Assembly (NCBI GenBank): GCA_937916845.1
Contig: CALFSK010000054.1
Coordinates: 1 to 61,424, forward strand
Reading direction: 5' to 3'
Source of the DNA: an uncultured Lactobacillus sp.
GTDB lineage: Bacteria > Bacillota > Bacilli > Lactobacillales > Lactobacillaceae
DNA length: 61,424 nucleotides
Shown: in pieces, positions 27,581 to 36,555 of the stretch
Position numbering within the stretch: position 1 is the stretch's first letter
Layout: each line of letters begins with the position of its first letter
Position numbers and translations under genes: made by a program
Notes under the pieces: model-generated
Told to the model about the DNA's origin: nothing
The model's database searches: none
What the model saw: only the letters and a program-made list of their open reading frames with translations

Positions 27581-28063
27581 TTGGCCGAAGATAAAACATA
27601 TCCAATGACAGAAGAGGGAAAGGTCAAGCTCGAAAAAGAACTTGAAGATCTTAAGATCAACCAACGCCCTGAAATTATTAACCGAATTAAAATTGCTCGG
27701 AGTTACGGTGACTTATCCGAAAACTCTGAATATGAATCAGCAAAAAATGAACAAAGTTTGCTTGAAAACCGGATTAAGACGGTTGAACACATGCTTCAAT
27801 ACGCCGAAATCATCGATAGCGAACAAATTGACAAAAATGAAGTTTCCGTTGGTAAATCCGTGACGTTTAAAGAATTACCCGACGAAGAACCAGAAAGCTA
27901 CGTCATTGTTGGGGCCGCTGAAGCCGATCCAATGGAAGGCAAAATTTCCAACGATTCACCAATCGCCAAGGGCTTAATTGGCCACCGCGTTGATGAAGAA
28001 GTGACGATTAACATTCCAGCCGGTTCCATGAAAGTTAAAATCTTAAAGGTTGAAAACGCCTAA
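27581..28063 (+). CDS. greA: Transcription elongation factor GreA
   Basis: This 160-residue factor stimulates transcript cleavage in backtracked RNA polymerase. The N-terminal coiled coil has the tip acidic residues in [16 protein letters not shown], and the C-terminal domain has [16 protein letters not shown]. The start is TTG at 27581 with GAGGAG nine bases upstream, giving [10 protein letters not shown], the family beginning. Usual length. Confidence 0.96.
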   Translation: MAEDKTYPMTEEGKVKLEKELEDLKINQRPEIINRIKIARSYGDLSENSEYESAKNEQSLLENRIKTVEHMLQYAEIIDSEQIDKNEVSVGKSVTFKELPDEEPESYVIVGAAEADPMEGKISNDSPIAKGLIGHRVDEEVTINIPAGSMKVKILKVENA

Positions 28064-28077
28064 AGTTAATAACGTTA

Positions 28078-28119
28078 AAAACGCATTCACAACTAATCAG
28101 CTGTGAATGCGTTTTTTTA
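28078..28119 (+). terminator. Rho-independent terminator of greA
   Basis: AAAACGCATTCACA with TGTGAATGCGTTTT, followed by T residues. Confidence 0.87.
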
Positions 28120-28189
28120 GAGCCCTTTTAAATTAAACGTTTAATGGTTGAAGGTCATAAAAACCTGATACCAGCAAGTCTGATAAAAT

Positions 28190-28360
28190 TGTCGCTTCCG
28201 GCCGCCCATCTGCCGCGGCGACCGGACTAAGCCTGAGAAACGGTCTTAGTCCTCGCTTGCAAGCCGCAACCCCACGTCTCGCAAGACGTCGGTGGCGTAA
28301 ACCGGAAGTACACCGGTCAACGCCACTTTCGCGGCAGATTCATCATGGCCGACCTCCAGC
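28190..28360 (+). repeat. Structured intergenic element family A, copy A5
   Basis: This divergent copy preserves pairing. Second stem CTGCCGCG 28210-28217 with CGCGGCAG 28330-28337; terminal hairpin GTGGCGT 28292-28298 with ACGCCAC 28320-28326. It also keeps the AAGCCTGAGAAACGGTCTT segment shared by all copies. It lies between greA and the convergent LiaF-like gene. Confidence 0.83.
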
Positions 28361-28409
28361 TAAGGTGATCTTTCTATAAACATTGATTTGGCTGGTTTTT
28401 AACCAATCA

Positions 28410-28590
28410 TAGCGCAGCCGGCAGAACCAGTGGGCAGTGTCGGCCATGTCGCCTGGCGTTGTGTGCCAGGCGATATGGCGGGGCGTCTTGAAAGACTTGG
28501 GCTTTAGGCTTTCAAGCGAGGCGGAAGCCCGTACTGTGGCTGTAGCCGACCCCACAGTCCACTGGTTCTGTCCGGCGGAGCGATGAAGCA
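28410..28590 (+). repeat. Structured intergenic element family B, copy B5
   Basis: Outer stem CAGAACCAGTGG 28422-28433 with CCACTGGTTCTG 28559-28570. First hairpin 28444-28457 with 28465-28478. A second hairpin CTTGAAAG/CTTTCAAG follows. It sits just past the end of the minus-strand LiaF-like gene, for which I saw no separate terminator. Confidence 0.83.
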
Positions 28591-28642
28591 TCCTATTTTT
28601 TGGCATTAATTTTTGATATGGCAACGATTGTACCCATTTTAG

Positions 28643-29350
28643 CTAAATATAAACGATCTTAAGTTCCCCAAGTGAGAGGTTACCGTCCACGTACACGACG
28701 GGACCGACATTAGTTGGCTGACCGACCGTCTCAATGTGGCCCATACTGTTAGTCACGTTCATTTGTAACTGCCAAGTACTTGGTACGTAGAGCTCGATGC
28801 TACCAAGTGAGAGGTCGAGATTGATCACGGCGGTTGGACCAGCGAGTTCGACGTCGTCAAAGTAGATTTTTGCACCAGCCATGGAAACGTTGATGTTGGC
28901 CGTTTTAAACTGGTCGGTGTGGACGTAACGAATGCTATTACCAAGTGATAAGTCAATCTTGACGTTAGCGTTGCTGATAGTGCCGCGGGAGTCACGGTGG
29001 TGATGCTTCTTCCAATCCATCGAGTATTCCCAGTTTTTGGGCTTAAAGTAGCGCGGGCGAATGATTAAGCTCAGTCCAATGCTGAGAAGCAGCGCGGCGC
29101 CCAGAATCGTCCATGGGACCAACTGGGTGATTCCTAGTGGTCGGGCATAGAGAATGGCTAGGAAGGCCAGGGCAAACACCGCACCGGCCATGTTTAAGTA
29201 ACGCAAACTGCTAATGAGTGCGGCAACTAACACGATGGTAAAGAGAATACCCCAAAAGCCGATGTGGACGGTGAGCAAGCCGAGTTGGCTCGTCACGAGT
29301 ACGACGGCACTGACGATTAAGAAAGTGGCCCAAAACCAATTTCGTTTCAT
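28643..29350 (-). CDS. LiaF-like membrane protein
   Basis: This 235-residue protein has four hydrophobic segments in about the first 90 residues, then a soluble C-terminal domain with LSLGN, INVSMAGAKIYFDDVEL, INLDLSLGSIELYVP and VYVDGNLSLGELKIVY, typical of the LiaF/YvqF (DUF2154) beta-helix. LiaF inhibits the LiaS kinase in other Firmicutes, but no LiaRS genes are here. It overlaps the LytTR gene by four bases (ATGA), suggesting it modulates that regulator (inference). Confidence 0.85.
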   Translation of the reverse strand: MKRNWFWATFLIVSAVVLVTSQLGLLTVHIGFWGILFTIVLVAALISSLRYLNMAGAVFALAFLAILYARPLGITQLVPWTILGAALLLSIGLSLIIRPRYFKPKNWEYSMDWKKHHHRDSRGTISNANVKIDLSLGNSIRYVHTDQFKTANINVSMAGAKIYFDDVELAGPTAVINLDLSLGSIELYVPSTWQLQMNVTNSMGHIETVGQPTNVGPVVYVDGNLSLGELKIVYI

Positions 29351-29805
29351 AATAAGGACTCCTTTTGTTCTAAGATAAGTTTTAGTGGTCGGTAGTAGCG
29401 GCGCGAGACGTATAACTGCTTCGGCGATTGTTGAAACGCTAGCAAGTTACCGGTGAGGGTCTTAGTGAGCGAGTAGATCCGCTGCACGTTCACGACCGCA
29501 GACTTTGAGACCCGTTGAAAGTTAGTCGGTAGGGTCGTGGCAATTGCCGTTAAGGATTCACTAGCCCGATAAACGGCGTCCGGTGTATGGACCGCAACGT
29601 TGTGACCGGTCGCTTCAATGAACATAATGGCGGTTAGTGGTAATGCGACGGCCTGTCCGTGTTGTGAAACCGGTAACGTAGCTGGCGTCAGCGAAATCTT
29701 TGTTAACGCGGCAACCAGTTGATCCCGTTGGGGAAAGTCTTCCGGAATCGTTAAGGTCAGGCGGGGTTCAGTTGAATTTTTGTCTGTTACGACCCGAACT
29801 TTCAC
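29347..29805 (-). CDS. LytTR-domain transcriptional regulator
   Basis: This 152-residue regulator has a short N-terminal part and a LytTR DNA-binding domain (LTAIMFIEATGHNVAVHTPD, then FQRVSKSAVVNVQRI, LYVSRRYYRPLK). There is no receiver domain, so it is not a classic response regulator. GTG start with AGGAGGTGA upstream; an earlier in-frame ATG is not supported. Operon with the LiaF-like gene, the architecture seen in LytTR regulatory systems where a membrane protein inhibits the regulator. Confidence 0.88.
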   Translation of the reverse strand: MKVRVVTDKNSTEPRLTLTIPEDFPQRDQLVAALTKISLTPATLPVSQHGQAVALPLTAIMFIEATGHNVAVHTPDAVYRASESLTAIATTLPTNFQRVSKSAVVNVQRIYSLTKTLTGNLLAFQQSPKQLYVSRRYYRPLKLILEQKESLL

Positions 29806-29959
29806 GGGCTCACCTCCTAAGATGTTATCAGTACACCATATTTTTAAAAGGTTGTAAATCAAGATTGCATAACTGGTTTATTTTACGTCCTAAGTGGTTA
29901 AGGTGATTTGCTCAATGGGGTGCAATGTTGCGTTTTACGGGTAAAAAAGGCACAATAAC

Positions 29960-29973
29960 TGTAAACGATTACA
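29960..29973. promoter_or_regulatory. Candidate CcpA cre site
   Basis: TGTAAACGATTACA fits TGWAANCGNTNWCA exactly and is palindromic, 15 bp before the HesB-like start codon, so bound protein would act as a roadblock. Confidence 0.5.
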
Positions 29974-29988
29974 GAGTGAGGTGGCAAC

Positions 29989-30291
29989 ATGAAAATTACG
30001 ATTACGGATGCGGCCAGCAAATGGTTTCATGATGATATGGGTGTAACGACCGGCAATGGGGTGCGCTTTTTTGGTAAAACTTATGGCAAGACTGCCGTTC
30101 ACAGTGGGTTTTCAATCGGCTTAATGCGGGATGATCAGCCACACAATCCGATCGGCGAGGTGCAAAAAGATGGTGTCAACTATTACGTTAATGACCGGGA
30201 TGAATGGTTCTTTAAGGGCTATGATCTAAACGTTGATTTTGATCCTGATAATGATGGGCCTAAGTATGATTACATTCCGAACGCGGAATAG
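29989..30291 (+). CDS. HesB/IscA-like protein without cysteines
   Basis: This 100-residue protein resembles the HesB/IscA fold family (MKITITDAASKWF start; GVRFFGKTYG; HSGFSIGL; NYYVNDRDEWFFKGYDLNVDFD). It contains no Cys at all, so it cannot bind Fe-S as IscA does. ATG after GAGGTGG. Such proteins are often labelled iron-sulfur cluster biosynthesis family, but that function is doubtful here. A strong terminator follows. Confidence 0.78.
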   Translation: MKITITDAASKWFHDDMGVTTGNGVRFFGKTYGKTAVHSGFSIGLMRDDQPHNPIGEVQKDGVNYYVNDRDEWFFKGYDLNVDFDPDNDGPKYDYIPNAE

Positions 30292-30315
30292 GTTTAGTCC
30301 GTTAAATCAAAAATA

Positions 30316-30378
30316 AAATGCTAAAGGCGTCTCCCAGATGAATTTCATTCGGGAGACGCCTTTAGCATTTTTTTAAAA
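30316..30378. terminator. Bidirectional terminator
   Basis: A long near-perfect stem (AAAATGCTAAAGGCGTCTCCC with GGGAGACGCC and further bases) is flanked by A and T runs. Shared by converging genes. Confidence 0.87.
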
Positions 30379-30386
30379 CGTAATAA

Positions 30387-33026
30387 TTAGTGTCGACGTC
30401 GTTTCAACGCGAACCACGCGACGGTTCCAATGGCGGCAACTCCGGTAATGAGACTACCGGTCAGCAGTAGTGGTGGCCGGTAAGTCAACGTTACGGTGTG
30501 CTTACCTCGACTTAGCGGTACCGCAACGAAGGTGTTGATGACCTTCTTAGTTGCCACAGTCTTTCCATCGACCGTTGCGTGCCAACCCTTAGAATAAGGA
30601 ATGGTCGTCATGAGGACTTGGTGGGCCTTCTTGATATTGACCGTTCCTTGTAACTGTCGACTTGAATGGTGCGTCAGGTGCCAAGGCTCTTGTTGTAAGA
30701 CTTTGGCGGATTGTTTAAATTGCGCGTTATTTAACTTATAAAGCGTGAAGTTCTGCAACCACAACGACGTTTTCTTCATCTGAATTCCAAACGTCACCGT
30801 CTTGCCCTTGCTATTAGTTGCTACGTTGACCGCAATGGTATGCCGATAAGTTGGGTACTGCTTAAGCTCTTTACCATTGATATAGTAACTGGCGTTAGAC
30901 GTTGTTAAGTTGGAACCAAGCGTAATGTAATAAGAATCATTCGTTGGTGGTGTGAACTTGAAGTAAATCGATCCGGTCTTCGCTAGATTTTGCTTATTCA
31001 CGACCGAACCGGTTAGGGTGGTGACCCGTTTGACGTTTTGGAAAATAACTTGGTCAAAGTTTTCAGCGCTAATTAGGCCACTCGTTGAGCGGTTAGCCAG
31101 CGTTTGATAGATTAATTCTTGACGGGCAATCGGATCACCAGTTGTTTTAGAAACTTTCAATTTAGTAATGTTATCAGAAGCGCCAAATCCTAACCCGAGG
31201 GCGTAAGGGTTCTTGTACGTGCTAACTTTCGTATTGCTTAAAGCGGATGATTTCTGATAGTTTTGTAAATCGGGTTTCGTACTAGTGACCGGAATGTAGC
31301 TCCGGTAATTCGCGTTACTCTGTTGCGCAGTGGGGACGTTTTTATCCATAAAGTATTGCATGTCTAGTAACGAATCACTGATCAAAGTCCCGTTGGTGTA
31401 AGCGACGACCCCGTCGCCGTCTGGTTGACCAATCGAGCCAAAGAAGTTTGGAATAATGCTTTCAAAGGTCGAGCTAAAGTGATCAGCACCATTATACGCA
31501 GCCTGCATGGGGTCGTCCTTGGTCCGGGTGAACGTCTTACCGATCCGGTAAAAGCCGGAATTGCTAGCTTTAATTTGATTGACCGTTTGATCCAGGACCT
31601 TGGTATAGTTCCCAAATTCGCCTTGAGAAACGTAGGACAAATTATTCAAGGAAGCGACAGCGTTGATCGACATATCAACCGAAACAATTAGTAACGCAAT
31701 GATCTGATAAAGTTGAATCCGTGGTTTTGGCACTAGTAAAAAGATCAAGGTGACCGCGGCCAGAGCAATCGTGATGAGTAAGTTTGCTTGGGTCACGTAA
31801 GTCACGTGTTTAATGTTCAGGTAAACCGTGCCAAATAGGCCGGCCGTTAAGAGTAGCATAATGGTCCCTTGCCACCATTTAACAGTCAGACGATCCGTTA
31901 GGGCCTGAGCGCCAATCCAGACGATCCAGAAACAGAAGACAAAGGAGAAGCGGTACGGGTACCAGACGGGAAATTGGTCGGCGTGCCAGAGTAGATCCAG
32001 TGGTTCGTAACAGAAGGACAGGATTAGCACGGCGGTGACTAACAGGGTGCTAACCTTGACCGTCCAGTGGAACTTACGGCGGCAGAAGAACAGGATGAAT
32101 GCAAAGATTACGAGCCAAGCGACGTAGAAGTTTGGTTGGCCGGATGGCATCTGCTCAAAGTTAAACGTCCCGGTAACAAATTTAGCTAACATTTTCCACG
32201 GGGCGTACTCAAATTTCCAGTGGACCTTCGTGACGTTATACTTAGCTTTACTTTGCATCAGTGCCCAGAGTGTCGGCAGTAAGATCCAAGCGGAGAGTGC
32301 GACCGCTAAAAGGCCACCCCAAGCGAATTTTAAGATGTGAACACAGAACGTCTTGAAATTTTGCCAATACTTAGTTGCGCCGTATAGCCAGTAGAGACAA
32401 CTAAACAAAATGACCATGTAGCCCATATAGTAGTTATCAATCAGCATGACGGCTAACCAACCGGCAAAGTAGCGGACCTTTCCAGTTTTAAAGAGCCGTT
32501 CGAGACCTAAAATCACGAGGGGCAAGATGGCCGTTGTATCTAACCAAATCATGTTTAACTGGTTGGCAATCATCCAGCCCATCATGGCGTAAGCCGTACT
32601 GAAGGTTGGCACGAGCCAGCCCTTTTGCGTGTGCGTCTTGGTCAGCAACCAGGCAAAGGATAGGCCGGCACAGCCGTACTTTAAGACCGTGACGAGGAAA
32701 ATCCCAGTGGTGATCGATTGGCCTGGAAAGAGTAGGTAAATTAAGTTAAAAGGACTCATTAGGTAATAAGCCCAGACCCCAACCATTTCACCCCCAATGG
32801 TTTTGGAGAAGGAATAGAAGAACGCGCTGGGGTCGTGTAACAGGGTGTGCCGGAAATAGGCAAACAAATCAACGTATTGTTGACCTAAGTCGACCGTCAA
32901 CAGACTGCTGGAACCAAAGGGCGCCATGTGCCGGTAGATGAAATAGCCGGTCATGATGAGCAATGGAAGCCAAAAACTGACCCACAGTGGCCAGGTTCGT
33001 TTGTCAAAAAAACGACGGATTTTCAA
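30387..33026 (-). CDS. YfhO-family polytopic membrane protein
   Basis: This large membrane protein of about 879 residues has an early TVDLGQQYVDLFAYFRHTLL motif and around 12-14 helices, with a long extracytoplasmic region (about 450-830) before the last helix. YfhO-type proteins belong to the GT-C-like group; in Bacillus YfhO is linked to lipoteichoic acid glycosylation. Start: TTG at 33026 has GAGGTGG eight bases upstream; a TTG 33 bases earlier does not. Terminator shared with the HesB-like gene. Confidence 0.85.
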   Translation of the reverse strand: MKIRRFFDKRTWPLWVSFWLPLLIMTGYFIYRHMAPFGSSSLLTVDLGQQYVDLFAYFRHTLLHDPSAFFYSFSKTIGGEMVGVWAYYLMSPFNLIYLLFPGQSITTGIFLVTVLKYGCAGLSFAWLLTKTHTQKGWLVPTFSTAYAMMGWMIANQLNMIWLDTTAILPLVILGLERLFKTGKVRYFAGWLAVMLIDNYYMGYMVILFSCLYWLYGATKYWQNFKTFCVHILKFAWGGLLAVALSAWILLPTLWALMQSKAKYNVTKVHWKFEYAPWKMLAKFVTGTFNFEQMPSGQPNFYVAWLVIFAFILFFCRRKFHWTVKVSTLLVTAVLILSFCYEPLDLLWHADQFPVWYPYRFSFVFCFWIVWIGAQALTDRLTVKWWQGTIMLLLTAGLFGTVYLNIKHVTYVTQANLLITIALAAVTLIFLLVPKPRIQLYQIIALLIVSVDMSINAVASLNNLSYVSQGEFGNYTKVLDQTVNQIKASNSGFYRIGKTFTRTKDDPMQAAYNGADHFSSTFESIIPNFFGSIGQPDGDGVVAYTNGTLISDSLLDMQYFMDKNVPTAQQSNANYRSYIPVTSTKPDLQNYQKSSALSNTKVSTYKNPYALGLGFGASDNITKLKVSKTTGDPIARQELIYQTLANRSTSGLISAENFDQVIFQNVKRVTTLTGSVVNKQNLAKTGSIYFKFTPPTNDSYYITLGSNLTTSNASYYINGKELKQYPTYRHTIAVNVATNSKGKTVTFGIQMKKTSLWLQNFTLYKLNNAQFKQSAKVLQQEPWHLTHHSSRQLQGTVNIKKAHQVLMTTIPYSKGWHATVDGKTVATKKVINTFVAVPLSRGKHTVTLTYRPPLLLTGSLITGVAAIGTVAWFALKRRRH

Positions 33027-33276
33027 AAATGCCACCTCAATCTCTTTAGAAATTCGCAACTGAAGGTGAAACTTGCAGCTACAATTTTATGTCTACCGTA
33101 TAGGATAGCATAAGAAACGCCCCACTGGTATTAAGCCTTTATTATGAAAGGTTTAATCCTAAGGAAAGTCAGTTTTAAAAGATTGATGCCGATTCGTGGT
33201 GGCAAAAAGGCTCGGATGGGGTTGATCCTGTGTTATGGTTATAGACATATAATGAAATTAATTTTACGCGCCATTA

Positions 33277-33312
33277 AAAAAGTCCCGCGTCAGCAAAAGT
33301 GACGGGGACAGC
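33277..33312 (-). terminator. Orphan minus-strand terminator-like hairpin
   Basis: Read on minus, GTCCC-CGTCACTTTTGCTGACG-GGGAC is followed by six T. No minus-strand gene precedes it before the divergent PBP2b gene. Confidence 0.5.
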
Positions 33313-33471
33313 TTGGCAAACGGACAATGCGGACTCGATCCGGAGTGACATGATCCGTGCTAACAATGGGTTAGGGTGCGAGATACCCTAACATCTTATA
33401 TATTCGCAAATTTAGTAGCAGTCATTTTTTTCGTGGAAAAAACTTTCACTTATAAATTAGTGACTTATGAC

Positions 33472-33659
33472 CTAGTCCGGTTGTCACTGATGACATGCGG
33501 TCGTGGGACCGGGTCAAGCCTGAGAAACGTCTTGCCCCTCGCCCGGAACAGTTGCAAAAAACGCAATTGTCCCGGACCGTCCGTGGTGTAAGACCGAAAA
33601 ATCATCGGTCAAACACCACCTTCACGACCGATGTTATCAGTGCCAACCTCCGATGACTC
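33472..33659 (+). repeat. Structured intergenic element family A, copy A6
   Basis: Full copy. Outer stem 33479-33491 with 33636-33648 (one mismatch); terminal hairpin GTGGTGT 33583-33589 with ACACCAC 33613-33619; middle hairpin around 33549-33570. It lies between the divergent YfhO-like and PBP2b genes. Confidence 0.86.
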
Positions 33660-33701
33660 AATAAAGTTTTGAATCAATACAAAAAATAGTGAGTTTATTT
33701 C

Positions 33702-33880
33702 GAGCGAAGTCGGGCAGCCTTGATGTGATGTGTCGGCAAGATTAGCAGATGATTTTTAGCTGCTAATCTTGTGGGGCGATTTAAAGACGCGGGTATCGGC
33801 TTTGAATCGAGGCCACAGACCGTACTATGGCTGGGGCCGTCCCCCCACAGCAGGTCAAGGCTGCCCGACGAAGCGTCTAA
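33702..33880 (+). repeat. Structured intergenic element family B, copy B6
   Basis: Outer stem GTCGGGCAGCCTTGA 33709-33723 with its exact complement at 33855-33869. First hairpin CAAGATTAGCAG 33737-33748 with CTGCTAATCTTG 33760-33771. It lies about 230 bp upstream of PBP2b. Confidence 0.87.
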
Positions 33881-34107
33881 TTTTTGGAATAGTGATTATG
33901 ATCTTTCAACTTTGAGATAAGTGTTTTTAAAGATGCTTATAAATTTGTTTCACCAGGAATGCGAAAGAATAGGATTTATAGTAAACTATTGATTGGTAAA
34001 AGCGCGTAGGCTAAAATAGCATAGGTAGCGCAATTTTTTAGGATTATTTAGTAACATCTGGCGGATTTTAGGAAAAGTTCACCAAATTAAGAACGGGAGC
34101 CTGAGAA

Positions 34108-36138
34108 TTGAAACTGTTTAAGAAAATTACTGCGAATCGTGATCCTAATAAGTCACATATTCCATTTCGGTTAAACTTTTTGTTCTTCATCGTCTTTTTG
34201 CTTTTTGCTGCGTTGATTGGACAGCTGGCTTACTTGCAAGTCGATTATGGACAAAAGTTTCGGACGGAAGTTAACTCCGCCAATAATACGACGGCGACGG
34301 CTAACGTTCAGCGGGGGTCGGTCTACGATTCTGCCGGACGGGTCTTAGTCGGGAATAAGTCGCATCAAGCGATTCAATACACGAAGGGACTAAACGTTGC
34401 TTCTACTAAGATGTACTCGGTTGCGACCAAGTTAAGCGAGTATTTGGCTATTCCAACGAATACCTTAACCGACCGAAATCTAGCCGACTACTATTTAGCT
34501 AGTGCTAGCAATTTGAAAGCTGTCTCTAAGAAGGTCAAAACTTCGTCCGACGAAGACGTTGTGTACGCGCGGGAAGTGGCCTATGCGGAGAAGAACTTGA
34601 TCAATAACTTCACACCGCAGCAGAAAAAAGCCGCGGCCATCTACTATAAGATGAACTCGGCGTACTCGTTATCAACCGTTAACATCAAGTCGACGGGCGT
34701 AACTAGTACGGAGCTAGCGCAAATCGGTGAACACCAATCTGAAATGCCTGGTGTGAAAGTTGGGACGAGTTGGACTCGGAGTTATCCAAACGGGACCGAT
34801 TTAAGTAGTGTGCTCGGGACCGTGACGACTGAAAAACAAGGGTTGCCAAGTGATAACGTTAAAACGTTGTTAGCTGAAGGTTATTCCCGTGATGATTCAG
34901 TTGGGCAAAGTCAACTTGAAAAGCAATACGAAAACGTCTTGCGCGGAACCAAATCCCAGACTGAGGTCAAAACTCAGGATGGTGTGATCCAAAAAGAAAT
35001 TGAAAAGTATGGCGGTTCTAAGGGTGATAACATCCAGTTGACCGTTAACGCAAAGTTCCAAAAACAAGTTCAAAGCATTATGAAATCAGTTGTAAGTTCT
35101 AATACCGGATCCAATCCTTACATGTCTGGTGGTTACGCCGTGGTAATGAACCCAAGTACCGGTGCTGTTTACGCATTAGCCGGGATTGACCGGGATACTT
35201 CAACCGGGAAGATGACGGAAAACGCCCTCGGGACGATTAACCAATCAATCGTTATGGGGTCGGTCGTTAAGGGTGCCACGGTTATGGGTGCCTTACAGGA
35301 TGGTGTAATCACACCAACCAACAGTACGTTGACTGATACGCCAATTAAGTTAGCCGGAACGGCTGCCAAGACTTCTTGGTTTAACAAGGGCGGCGGCACG
35401 AGCTTGTCATTGAATGCATCAACGGCGATGGAAGTTTCTTCTAACTCGTACATGATGCAGTTGGCCATGAAGGAAGGCAACTATTCCTATGCTTCTGGAA
35501 AGGCGTTGACGATGTCGACGTCGGTCTTCTCGAAGTTACGGGGTTACTTCAACGAATTTGGTCTCGGTGTGAAGACGGGAATCGATTTACCTGGTGAAGC
35601 AACCGGGTATCAAGGGGATTCAAGTCGGACCAGTATTGGTAAAGCACTTGACTTGTCCTATGGGAACTACGATTCTTACACGACGATTCAAGTGGCGCAA
35701 TACATTTCAACGATGGCCAATGGTGGTCGGCGAATCGCGCCGCACGTTGTCGGTGCCATTACTGGGACCAATGCCAACGGGACACAAGGGAAGGTTAAGG
35801 CCAACGTTAGTCCACGGGTCTTAAACACGATTGATGTGCCTTCTTCGTACTTTGATGTCGTTCATCAAGGCTACTGGGACGTGGTTCACGGGAACAGTGC
35901 TTATAAGACTGGTTCCGCGTTGTCCAGCTTATCACCAGCGGTCGCAGCTAAGTCTGGGACTGCCGAAACGTTCCACGGTTCAGCTTCGACGGAAACGTTG
36001 AGTTTAGCCACTTACGCACCTTTCAAAAATCCTAAGGTCGCGATGGCAATCGTCTTCCCAGGGATGTCTGGTGGGGCGGCTAATACAACGGCTGCAACCC
36101 AAATCTACAAAGCTTTCTGGAAGTATTATAATAAGTAA
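34108..36138 (+). CDS. pbp2b: Class B penicillin-binding protein 2b
   Basis: This 676-residue monofunctional transpeptidase is involved in peptidoglycan cross-linking. A basic start and one helix (about 22-46) precede the PBP dimer domain. The transpeptidase has SVVK at 385-388 (Ser385 nucleophile), SSNSYM as SxN and KSGTAET as KTG-type motif. The KSG form is common in Lactobacillales PBP2b. TTG start after CGGGAG. rpmG follows 126 bp later, separated by a terminator. Confidence 0.94.
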   Translation: MKLFKKITANRDPNKSHIPFRLNFLFFIVFLLFAALIGQLAYLQVDYGQKFRTEVNSANNTTATANVQRGSVYDSAGRVLVGNKSHQAIQYTKGLNVASTKMYSVATKLSEYLAIPTNTLTDRNLADYYLASASNLKAVSKKVKTSSDEDVVYAREVAYAEKNLINNFTPQQKKAAAIYYKMNSAYSLSTVNIKSTGVTSTELAQIGEHQSEMPGVKVGTSWTRSYPNGTDLSSVLGTVTTEKQGLPSDNVKTLLAEGYSRDDSVGQSQLEKQYENVLRGTKSQTEVKTQDGVIQKEIEKYGGSKGDNIQLTVNAKFQKQVQSIMKSVVSSNTGSNPYMSGGYAVVMNPSTGAVYALAGIDRDTSTGKMTENALGTINQSIVMGSVVKGATVMGALQDGVITPTNSTLTDTPIKLAGTAAKTSWFNKGGGTSLSLNASTAMEVSSNSYMMQLAMKEGNYSYASGKALTMSTSVFSKLRGYFNEFGLGVKTGIDLPGEATGYQGDSSRTSIGKALDLSYGNYDSYTTIQVAQYISTMANGGRRIAPHVVGAITGTNANGTQGKVKANVSPRVLNTIDVPSSYFDVVHQGYWDVVHGNSAYKTGSALSSLSPAVAAKSGTAETFHGSASTETLSLATYAPFKNPKVAMAIVFPGMSGGAANTTAATQIYKAFWKYYNK

Positions 36139-36153
36139 AAAAATTGTCTGATA

Positions 36154-36190
36154 AAGTGCCAGTATCTTAATTGATACTGGCATTTTTAAT
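36154..36190 (+). terminator. Rho-independent terminator of PBP2b gene
   Basis: GTGCCAGTATC with GATACTGGCA and a T run. Confidence 0.8.
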
Positions 36191-36264
36191 GCATTAATGA
36201 TATAGTAGTTTGAGTTAAGGGCTCTGGCCCTGGAATACGCGAATGAGTTTGGAGGGTCAACACT

Positions 36265-36414
36265 ATGCGGGTACACATTACACTTGAATGTACTGAATGC
36301 CACGAACGTAACTACTTATCTTCAAAGAACCGTCGGAACAATCCTGACCGGGTTGAATTTAAGAAGTACTGTCCTCGTGAACATAAAGTGACATTACATC
36401 GCGAAACAAAATAA
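36265..36414 (+). CDS. rpmG: Ribosomal protein L33
   Basis: This 49-residue protein of the 50S subunit begins [22 protein letters not shown] and ends TLHRETK, the rpmGA pattern. It has CxxC at 9 and 12 but a single Cys (36) in the second site, so it looks like the zinc-free form. ATG after GGAGGG. Confidence 0.95.
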   Translation: MRVHITLECTECHERNYLSSKNRRNNPDRVEFKKYCPREHKVTLHRETK

Positions 36415-36555
36415 CAACGGGGTTACCTGTTGTTTTTTCTGTAACATTGTCATTGGACAATGGGTTTCTCATTTGTTGGCAACTGCCGGATGTTTATTCG
36501 GCATGTTAATGAATGAGATTTTTTTATATCATCAATCATGCAGGGGGCGTAAGCA

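Noticed and set aside
28132..28145. 14-bp perfect palindrome ATTAAACGTTTAAT
   Set aside because: It lies after the greA terminator and away from any promoter; with its AT content it is likely chance, and it does not fit cre.
28343..28624. Minus-strand open frame of 93 codons
   Set aside because: It covers element B5 and part of A5; no start site support and no protein features.
36265..36414. Loss of zinc ligands in L33 as an oddity
   Set aside because: Firmicutes commonly carry both zinc and zinc-free L33 forms; this fits the normal rpmGA type.
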